Assembly (NCBI GenBank): GCA_031835245.1
Contig: JAVKOQ010000036.1
Span: 5,001 to 69,000, forward strand
From: Balamuthia mandrillaris
Lineage: Eukaryota; Discosea; Longamoebia; Balamuthiidae
DNA length: 64,000 bases
Direction: 5' to 3'
Part shown: positions 55,346 through 64,000 of the stretch, in pieces
Layout of the letters: each line of letters opens with the position of its first letter
Numbering within the stretch: position 1 is the first letter of the stretch
Notes under the pieces: generated by a model
Told to the model about the DNA's origin: nothing
What the model saw: only the letters and a program-made list of their open reading frames with translations
Databases searched by the model: none
Program-made: the position numbers and the translations under genes

Positions 55346-56138
55346 TCTTTTTTTGTTTTTGTTGGTGGATTGGTATGGTCGTGACGACACGGATTTATTC
55401 AGGACGACCCGAAATAAGGAGGATAATGATGCATCTTCAATCAATTGTTGTCGACAGGTGTGGTTGATGATGCGTCCAATAAAAATGGCGGGTAAAAACA
55501 GTTTCGCCAACTTTTTCTTTTAAATATTTTGGGTGAGAAAGAAAAGAAAAGGGGGAAAAGAAGAAGAGGACGAAAGAAGAAAAGGTGGTGATCTTTCTTT
55601 TTTTCGATCGGAAGCGAAGTAAACAGTTTTTTTTTTTGAAAGATAGTTGTTGGGGGGGTGGGGTGTTTGTTTTTATCCCGTTCCCTTTCTGAAAGTAAAA
55701 GAGAGGAGGGGGGAAGATTTGGCGGTGGGGGGTGTGAAAGATTTTTTTTTTTTTGGTGTGTGGAACGCTTCTTCAATCACATTCACCCAACCAGGATTGT
55801 CGTTGACAGCAAGAAAGAGCGACGCGAGTTGGCGTTTGGACAGAAGGAGAGTCATCGTCGAGTGAAAAAAAAAACGGACGGCTGCACGAAGAAAGAAAGA
55901 ACGAATCCTTTGTGACACGCGGAGCAAAGGCTTTTATTTATTATTATTTTTCCTACGCTTTATTTATTTTTATCTCTTACGGAGTGAACTTCCTTACGGA
56001 GAAAACGGAGAACATAGCAAAAACTAAACCTCTGACACTGAACCTCTACTCGTACGTTATTGCAATAACGCTGCTACTCTCAACTCCTTTTATTATTATT
56101 TTGTTGCGCAACGCACTGAGCCACTATTTCTCTCTCTC

Positions 56139-56175
<37 letters not shown>

Positions 56176-56240
56176 CTCCGTTTCTCTCCTGTTCCCCTCT
56201 TCTCGCTCTCTGTAAGCAGCATACAACCCAGTTAAACGAC
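55346..56240. promoter_or_regulatory. Divergent promoter, PAH protein / PP4R3, with GTCGAC
   Basis: 895 bp. GTCGAC at 55450-55455, and the variant TGTCGTCACGA on the minus strand at 55379-55389. A CT run at 56137-56171 lies close before PP4R3. No further gene recognised. Confidence 0.45.
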
Positions 56241-59200
56241 ATGTCATCCAAAAAAGACACTCGTCGCAGAGTTAAAGTATACAAACTGAACGAAAGTGGC
56301 AGTTGGGACGACACTGGCACTGGACACGTTTCCGTCGTGCACGTGGATGTATGTTTTGAGTTGTCTCTCCTCTCTTCTTTTTTCTCCCCTCTGCTTATCT
56401 CCTTCTCACTTCTCTCGTTCGCCTCTTCTCTTCTCTCTTTTTACTCCTATTCTTGCTCTCTCCTCTGCTTACCTAATGTATTTCTCTTTATATCTACCAG
56501 AAATTTGATGCTCTTGCATTGGTCGTGAAGCCAGAAGACAAGGGAGAGGAGTCTCCATTGCTCATGGAGTCCAAAATTCAGATGGACGACATCTACCAAC
56601 GTCAACAAGGTTTTCTATCTTCTTTCTATATCTATTGACTTTCTTCTCCTGTCCTCGTTCTCTTTTATTTTTCGTGTTCGCTTACACCTTCTTTCCCATA
56701 ACATAGACACTTTGATAGTGTGGCAAGAACCTGAAACAGGAGAAGATGTGGCTCTGAGCTTTCAAGAAGAGGCGGGTTGTGTCGATGTTTGGGAGCAAAT
56801 ATGTGCCGTGCAGGGGAGATCTCCTTTTGAATCTGACGAAAATGACCTAAGCGATGATGATGGTTCATATTATACTTTCCTTTGTCTCGTGCTCTTCCTC
56901 CAATTAACTTTTCTTTTTTCGTGGACGATGTAGATCAACTTTATGACTTGAGAGAACCTTATTTGGGTGAAGACACCAAAATCACACTTCCTCCAGCCAA
57001 TCTCAACAATCTGCAAAACATAAACGAGGTTTTGGATACAGAGGAATACACAAGTAATGTACATAAAACGCGAATTGCTCAAGCTGTTTTAGCAGAGGTA
57101 TTTCTCGTTCTCTCTGTCTTCCTCTGTTTCTCAACTAGAAGAATACTTAACTTATACCATGACCACAGGGCTATCTTATCAAATTGGTGCAGCTTTTTCA
57201 CATCTGTGAGGAATCAAAGAACATGGAAAACTTACACACCATGTTTCACATATTCAAAAATTTGAGTTGCGTTTCTCTTGTCTTTTCTCTCTCCCTAACT
57301 CTGTCTCCCCCCTTCGAGTTACTGATGATTTTTGCAAATCTCTAGTTTTGCTGAACGATCCAACCCTTTTGGAAAAGCTGTTTAGCGATGAGTATTTCAT
57401 GGATGTGGTAGGAGCTTTGGAATGTACGTTATATTTTGTTTGTTCTCTCTCTCTCTCTCTCTCTCATTTTATCTCATATGCAATGGTTTTTTGTCACACC
57501 CTAAAACATAGATGACCCCGAGATTCCAATTAATAAGATTTCACATCGAGAGTACCTCAAAAACCGTGTGGTCTTCAAAGAGGTTGTCCCAATACACAAT
57601 GCTGAAACTTTGCAAAAGATTCACAACACCTTTCGCATGCAATATGTCAAGGATGTTGTGCTTCCGCGTCTATTGGACGACTTAACCTTCAACTCAATCA
57701 ACTCTCTCATCTACTTTTCGCAAATTGAGATTGTTAGCAATCTCTATTGCGATGAGGACTTTCTGCCGGAATTGTACGACAGCTACCTTTTTTGTTTTTT
57801 AATATCTCTTGTTAATACGTGTGTTACAGGTTTTCAAAACTTTTGTCAGATGAAGCGAGCGAAACACAACTAACGGATCTGCTGAGTTTTACGCAAGAGA
57901 TGTGTACCTTGGCAAAGAACTTGGAAGCGGGACAACAAAAACGTTTCTATTCGTACGTCTTACTCTTACTCTTTCATCTTCTCGTTGTCTCTTACATTGC
58001 TTTCTTCTGCTCTTCGAAAGAACGTTGATTACACAGGGCATATTCCTTGTGCTCGCCAAAGTGTTAGCACATTCAAAAATCAAGATACGTTTGAGCTGGT
58101 AGGCCTCACCATTCTCTCTTTATTTCTCTCTCGCACAACTAATTGCGTTTTTAAAAGTGCGGACTTGATCAACAACGTGCTTACGAACGACCCAAACCAA
58201 GTGCGAGAATTTATTCTCTCCCAAAAGGATAGCGGCTACACTTTCATGCACGGCCTCGTGGATCGCGTGTTGCACGACTCGGATACTGGTATTGTAACTC
58301 AGTACGCCGAAATCATCAAGTGCCTCTTGCAAACAGAGACCATGGAAGATGTAACCGACCGGGACAAGTTTCTTACTTTGTTTTATTCCGAGTTTTTGAA
58401 GAGATTGGTGGCAGCACTAAACGACCAGGAGGGTGCGGCGGAGACGTCACCATCCAAGTCTGGAGTTTTGTCTTTTGTGCCCCATCAGCCAAGCCTACAA
58501 CCACACGTCACCCCACTTGGAAAACGGAAGGCGGGGGCGGCGCATTTAGATCAGAATGAAAAGGGAGAAGGAAAGGGGAAGGAAGAAGAGGGAAAAGGAG
58601 AAAAGGAAGCAACAGAAACAAACGAAGAGAAGGAAAAGGAAGGGAAAGCAAACAAGAAAGCAACCAAAATAACGGAGAACGGACCGGAAAGAGATAGAGT
58701 AGGAAAGACACCATCTGCCACAATGATGCCCTTTATAGATATACAACCACATCAGTCAGCGGTCAAACACGAAATCTGCGAACTGTTGGCCTTTTGTGTA
58801 CAGAACCATGGCTATCACATCAAGTACTTTATTCTGGGCAATAATGTGGCGAGCAAAGTTCTGAAGCTTCTTACTCATCCCGAGAAGCACCTGGTTCTTG
58901 GTACGCAGAATTCTCACTTCTCTCTTCTCTTTTTTTTTTAGCAAATGCTAACGTAACATGAAATAAAAGCTGCGTTACGGTTCTTCCGAGCGATGGTGGG
59001 AGCGAAAGACGAGTTTTACAACCGACATATCATTAAGTTTGACCTTTTCCAGCCGATCATGGAGTTGTTCAAACGGAATGGTAGCAGGTACAATCTCATC
59101 AACTCTGCCATTATCGAACTCTTTGATTTCATCCGTAAGGTATGTTATTGTTATATTTGCTCTCTTTACACCATTTTAGTTTCTCTTAAAAGCTCGTGTT

Positions 59201-60225
59201 TGTTTAATACGTTTTTCTCTATTCCCCAAACAAACAATAGCAAAACATAAAAAGTTTGCTGCACTATTTGGTGAATCATTTCAAGCAGGAGTTTAAGGCA
59301 GTGACCTACGTCGACACCTTCAAACTTCTCATCCTGAAATACAAACAGAACAAAGACTATCAGGACAACTACCACGACAAAGCTACTTCCACCACCACGT
59401 AACGTTTTCTTCTCCTTTATTTTATTTTGAGTTTCTGTTTTCTTCTTTCTCCTTTCTTCGTATTTAGCTTTCTTTGTCTTTTACTTCCTTTTTGTCTAAC
59501 ATTTCTTTTCACACTAACAAAAAAGTGCATCGGAGAAACCGGAAGACTCAGATAATGATGACAGCTACTTCTTCCTCGGAGAGGACGAGGAAGAAGAAGC
59601 GACAAAGGAGAAAGAGAAGAACGCAACAGCGAAGAAAGCCAAAAAGAGGGCAGCAGCACTGGCAGCAGCCACCAAAAACACAAAAGAAACAGCAGAACGC
59701 GAAGGAAAGGAAGAGGATGAGGAAGACGAAGAAGACGAAGACTACAAACCAGGAGAAGAAGACGAGGAAGGTGATGGAGACCAACAAAAAAGAAAAGCGA
59801 TAAAGCCAACAACAAACGGAGGAACGTCAGAAGAGGAGGAAGAGGAGGAAGAAGAGGAGGACCTACATGAAATCTTGGATCGAACGGAATTCTTGAAAAG
59901 AAAACGAGAGGAGGAGGAGCGACAAAAGGCAGCAGAGGCCAAACAAAGAGAGAACGAGAGAGCAAAACAGAAAGCAGCGGTGGCAGAGATGATTGCCAAA
60001 GAGCAACAACAAGAGGGTTCGAGCATGGTTTTAGTTGGTGGAGAAGGAGAGGAGAAAGAAGAGGGAGAGAGCCGGGGGGAAGATGGCACCAAAGAGGAGG
60101 GAGAGGAGGAACGAGCTTCAAAGCGCTTGAGGTTCACCATCCAAAAGGCGGGCGGCCCTACTGTCACACCAACCACATCTTCATCATCGACTGCTTCTTC
60201 ACTTTCGCTCAAAAAAAACACGTAA
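56241..60225 (+). CDS. PPP4R3: Protein phosphatase 4 regulatory subunit 3 (SMEK/PP4R3/falafel)
   Basis: Thirteen exons: 56241-56348, 56501-56609, 56707-56862, 56934-57097, 57169-57265, 57346-57423, 57512-57773, 57830-57956, 58037-58098, 58158-58900, 58970-59139, 59241-59398 and 59526-60225 (977 aa). The EVH1/RanBD-like start ([40 protein letters not shown]) is followed by the SMEK helical repeats: [55 protein letters not shown] and [17 protein letters not shown]. The protein targets PP4 catalytic subunit to phosphorylated proteins in DNA repair, mitosis and cell signalling. An extra Lys/Glu-rich loop (about residues 540-610) and a long acidic C-terminus with a basic patch (ASKRLRF) lie outside the conserved core. 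Confidence 0.96.
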
Positions 60226-60663
60226 AATGAGGAAAAACAAAAATGCCGAAACTTGCTTTCTTTCTGTTTGGGGCTTTTTGCATGAAGACCACAACAACAT
60301 AACGGGAGTGGAAAGCTTGGAAAAGAACAAAAAAAACAGAACAAGACCTTGCACCTCCTACCTTTGCTTGCTTGTCCCCAACAAAAAAAACTAAATCTTA
60401 TTTAACCATTTTACTTCATTCTCTCCGCTCTTTCTCTCCACTCTCTCCTCTCTCCTCTCTCCTCTCCGCTCTTCTTTTATGTCGACGATTTTTTGCCAAT
60501 CAAAAAATATCGAATATATTCTGGTCTTATTCTCAGAATTTTTTCAGGGGGCCTCCTTACAATGAAATTTCCTTTGCCTAAAGAAAAAAAAAGTAAAAGA
60601 AAAAAAAAGTAGTGAAGAAGAAAAGAAGAATAGAAGAAAAAAAAAAGCGTAGCGAAGCAAAGC
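60226..60663. promoter_or_regulatory. PP4R3 3' end / REI1 promoter with GTCGAC
   Basis: GTCGAC at 60481-60486, about 180 bp before the REI1 start. Pyrimidine-rich upstream and A-rich downstream. Confidence 0.45.
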
Positions 60664-61279
60664 ATGAGCTCAGATTCATACACCTGCATCACCTGCAAGC
60701 TGCTCTTTGACAGCAGCGACAACCAGCGCGCGCACTACAGGACGGCATGGCACTGCTTCAACCTCAAGAGAAAGGTGGCGGGCATGGAGCCTGTCCCCGA
60801 GGCCGTCTTTGAGGAGAAAGTGCAGGAATTGAAGGCGGAGCAGGAGAAGGAGCGCAACAAAAAGCAAAAGTAAGATCTTGTTCTTCTTCTTGTTCTTGTT
60901 CTTCTTGTTCTTCTTGTTCTTCTTCTTCTTCTTGTTCTTTTGCACTTTTTTTTTTTGTTGTGAGGGATTATTGCTAAAAGAATATAATACCAAATAGACC
61001 TATGAACCCGAAGAAGGTGCACAAAAAGAAGAAGGAGAAGGTGAGGCGGCGACAAGAGGTGGTGATGGAGCCTATTTTGCCGCCTACGTTGGAGGAGGCC
61101 ACCGCACCTGCCCCTGTGCCCGCCCCTGAGCCTCCCAAACAGGTTTCTTTTTTTTTTTGTTTTTTCTCTTCCTTTGGTTCCATGTGTTTTGTTTTTCTTG
61201 TTTGCTTTCTTGTCGTTTCTTTCTTTCTTGTCGTTTCTTTCTTTCTTTCCTTCTTGTCGTTTCTTTCCTTCTTGTCGTT

Positions 61280-61330
<51 letters not shown>

Positions 61331-62293
61331 CCTTTCTTCTTGTCGTTTCTTTCTTTTTTTTTTCTTTTTATGTTTTAGTTTTGTTTCTTCTTTCTTCGTC
61401 TATCTTTTATCTTACTTCGTGGCCACTGAAACATAGATGACACAAGAAGAGCTGATCGAAGAGCGCCTGCGCAATGCCGACCCCATCCCCATCAACGTCT
61501 GCCTCTTTGACAACCACGCCAGCAAAGATCTCGAATCCAACCTGGAGTACATGAGGAAGCACTATGGCTTCTTCATCCCTGAGATCGAGTGCCTGAAGGA
61601 CCTCCCGGGCTTCATTGGCTACCTCGGAGAGAAAGTTGGCATCGGCTATACCTGTCTTTGGTGTGAGAAGGCTTTCATGAGCGCTAGAGCTGTACAGAAT
61701 CATATGGTGTTTTTTCTTTCTCCCTTTCCTTTCGTTCCTTTTTCTTCCTCTCTTCTCCTTTTCTTTTTCTCACATTCAAACTAACAATCGTTTTCAAGGT
61801 GGACGCATCTCATTGTAAGATCAACTTTTATGGTTCCGAGGAGGAGTTTGAAGACTTTTACGACTACAGCATCGCCTACACCATCATCGAGGAAGACGAA
61901 GGCGAAGAGAGCGAAGCAAACGAAAGCGAATCCGAAGAAACGCAAAAGAGCAAAGCGCTCATTGTTCCCTCCTCTCTTCCTCTCCCTCAAACCGTCTCGC
62001 TCTCCGAGAACGGCGCGGAGCTCATCCTTCCCAACGGCGTCACCCTGGGCAACCGCTCCTTGGCGCTCTACTACCGCCAACGCCCCCGACCGGAGGAGAG
62101 CCGGACCTCCGTGCTGATCAACAAGCTCATCAAGCAGTACCACGTGCTGGGCTACATCCCGCCCGCGGAGGAGAAGCGGGAGCTGCAGCGAACGGCGCGC
62201 GCGAGGTACCATCGGGAGAAGCACACTTTGAACATGCAGGTGAGCGCGAACAAGCTGCCCAAGTACATGAGACACAACACCAGCATGTGTTAG
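60664..62293 (+). CDS. REI1: REI1/ZNF622-type cytoplasmic 60S maturation factor
   Basis: Exons 60664-60869, 60998-61142, 61437-61706 and 61799-62293 give 371 aa. An N-terminal C2H2 finger (YTCITCKLLFDSSDNQRAHY, with H at the spacing of the U1-like finger), a basic linker (KKVHKKKKEKVRRRQEV), and the signature CLFDNHASKDLESNLEYMRK and HYGFFIPEIECLKDLPGFIG. A second finger follows (YTCLWCEKAFMSARAVQNHM), then a third C-H pair. Known: REI1/ZNF622 works with ARX1 and JJJ1 in the cytosol to remove late factors from the 60S subunit and proofread the exit tunnel. The C-terminal segment contains a long acidic stretch (EEDEGEESEANESE). Confidence 0.93.
61204..61343 (+). repeat. (TTTC)n repeat in REI1 intron 2
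   Basis: Tetranucleotide TTTC units with TTGTCGTTTC interruptions, pyrimidine on the sense strand. Confidence 0.85.
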
Positions 62294-62648
62294 TAGTTTA
62301 AGCGACACCAAGCCATTTGTTCATTTGCTTCTTTCTTTTTCCCCCTCTTTTCTTCTTTGCTTGGGTGTGTGAGTGAATTATCGATCAATGGAGGAAATTT
62401 TATTGGCATAAATCAGAAATTTTTGGGGTTTCGGAGAATATCCTCGGGAAGATGCCTTGCGGGAGGAAATGAGCGGTGAACGGATGGCGGGATGATTGTC
62501 TGGAGAACATGTGGCGGGTTTCCGCGGACACAAGGGCACTGGGACCAAAGGAATGAAAAAACTTCAAAAGTTTCCCGATGGCGAAAATCATCATCCCGAC
62601 GCGCGAAAGAAATTCCATCTATCGATGATATAAAAAGCAATCATTTTT
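62294..62648. promoter_or_regulatory. Pirin promoter with TATA-like element
   Basis: GATATAAAAAGC at about 62627-62638 looks like a TATA box. It lies 11 to 22 bases before the first in-frame ATG and about 140 bases before the second. Confidence 0.45.
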
Positions 62649-63985
62649 ATGTTGTTGATGCATTTGTTTGCACACTGCTCCCTCTTCTTCTTCGTCTGCT
62701 TCATCTTTTCGACGAGCGCACAAACTTGCGACAGCAAAGAAGCCACCTGCGAACTACCTGCACACCTCCCCGCAACCATGGAACCACAAACGTCTGCCAC
62801 TGGCACCGAAGGGCAACAACAACAGCAACAAGACATCAAAGTGATTCGTGTGGTGCAAGCCATGGAAACCGAAGAAGGTGCCTCTTTCCCTCTCCCTTTT
62901 GCGTCTCTCTTATTCCTTCCCTTTTTGTTGACACTTTTTCTTTATCCCATCCCCATGAAAGGTGCTGGAGCACGAGTGAAGCGAAGCATTGGCACGCCCA
63001 AACTGTCTGACTTGGATCCCTTTCTTATGCTCGACGAGTTCTTTGTGCAGCCGCCTGCTGGTTTTCCTGATCACCCTCGTACTTTTCTCTTCCCTTTTTC
63101 GTTCTCTTCTCTTCTCTGCCTCTTCTTCTTCTGCTTAGTTCTCCTTCTTCCTCTCCTTCTTGTTCTTCTTCTCCTTCTCCTTTTTGTTGTTGTTCTTCTT
63201 CTTGTTGTTGTTCTTCTTCCTCTTCTTCTCCTTCTTCTTCTTCCTTCTCCTTCACCTTGTTCTTTTTCTTCTCTTCACTCACCCTTTTCTATACTCTCTT
63301 CCCCACAACCAACTTAACAAACAAAACCACAGATAGAGGCTTTGAGACAGTGACCTACATGTTGGAGGGCAAGTTCAAGCACAAAGACAACAAAGGGCAC
63401 GCCGGCACTATCGGCCCGGGCGATCTCCAATGGATGACCGCCGGGCGAGGCATCATCCACTCCGAAATGCCAGCCACCGAGGGAGTGAACCACGGCCTGC
63501 AGCTGTGGATCAACCTGGCGGCCAAGCACAAGATGACCGAGCCACAGTATCAAGAGCTCTTGGCGGCCGATATTCCGATGGCGAGAGAGGAGGGAGTGTT
63601 GGTGCGCGTCATTGCCGGTGAATCTTGCGGTGTTAAAGCGGAAGGTTTGTTTTTTGTCAAAGAAGCTCTTCTTTGTTCTTGCTCCTCTTCTTCTTCGTGT
63701 TCTTCTTCTATCTTTATCATTTATAACATTCTCTTTGTTTTCAACTCCGAAGTGAGAACCAGAACACCCACGATGTATTTGGACGTGGAAATGGAGGAAG
63801 GAGCGACCTTTCAGCAACACATTCCATCCGAGTACAGAGGTTTCGTTTATGTTCTGAGCGGAGAAGGAAAGTTTGGAGCCGCTGAAACAAGTGGCTCCAG
63901 TGGAAAATGCTTGGTGTTAAGCGAGGGCAACAACCTCTCCATCCAAGCGGACAAGAAACTTCGGTTTGTCATTCTCGCTGGACAG
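62649..63985 (+). CDS. PIR: Pirin (cupin metalloprotein), cut by the right edge
   Basis: Exons 62649-62877, 62962-63078, 63333-63644 and 63753-63985, continuing beyond the window. The pirin signature is intact: FPDHPHRGFETVTYMLEGKF, GPGDLQWMTAGRGIIHSEMP and HGLQLWINLAAKHKM. His residues in HPHRG and the His/Glu pair in IHSEMP are the family's iron ligands. Second cupin half: LDVEMEEGATFQQHIPSEYR, GFVYVLSGEG. In animals pirin is a nuclear co-factor for NF-kB; others have quercetinase-like activity. Start is uncertain: ATG at 62649 gives a hydrophobic signal-like leader (LFAHCSLFFFVCFIFSTSA), ATG at 62778 gives a typical cytosolic pirin. Confidence 0.93.
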
Positions 63986-64000
63986 GTTGGTTTCTTCTTT

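Noticed and set aside
1-64000. CRISPR, operons, Shine-Dalgarno sites, attachment sites
   Set aside because: The DNA is eukaryotic nuclear; none of these structures is expected and none was seen.

Overview
The window is nuclear DNA of a protist-like eukaryote. Almost every gene is interrupted by short spliceosomal introns (mostly GT-AG, two apparent GC-AG). The conserved genes are eukaryotic housekeeping genes: RbBP5, cytochrome c, TIPIN, NOG1, MED8, PP4R3 and REI1. There is also a nuclear tRNA-Leu. Gene density is high, with 0.2-1 kb between genes, and introns are rich in CT repeats. The mix of a plant-type IRE/Rim15-like kinase, opisthokont-like regulators and no lineage-specific gene suggests an amoebozoan or another free-living protist, but I cannot name the species.

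Layout. Positions 1-2875 hold a broken Ty3/gypsy-type retroelement on the minus strand, with part of its pol inverted. Positions 3966-9925 hold two decayed transposon-derived genes, one on each strand, separated by a long GA repeat. From 10.4 kb onward the window is ordinary genic DNA. In order: RbBP5 (+), cytochrome c (-), a secreted GT2-like protein (+), TIPIN/Swi3 (-), an LYR protein (+), a CX9C protein (-), prolyl-tRNA synthetase (-), mL46 (+), a type II membrane protein (+), a very large PX-PH-zinc finger-AGC kinase (+), uL4m (-), NOG1 (+), polyprenyl diphosphate synthase (+), an LRR protein (+), a small Cys protein (-), an F-box/SPRY protein (+), MsrA (+), tRNA-Leu(AAG) (-), MED8 (-), an AtuA/DUF1446 protein (-), a heat shock factor (+), a stand-alone PAH protein (-), PP4R3/SMEK (+), REI1/ZNF622 (+) and a pirin cut by the right edge (+).

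Many neighbours are divergent pairs sharing 0.2-0.9 kb promoters, or convergent pairs whose stop codons lie 10-160 bp apart. The palindrome GTCGAC, often as TGTCGACA flanked by A/T runs, recurs in these gene-to-gene gaps, close to the starts of genes for translation, ribosome assembly and mitochondria. It is the best candidate in the window for an undescribed shared regulatory element. Exon coordinates in the entries were worked out by hand from splice sites, reading frame and family conservation; no transcript data were available.
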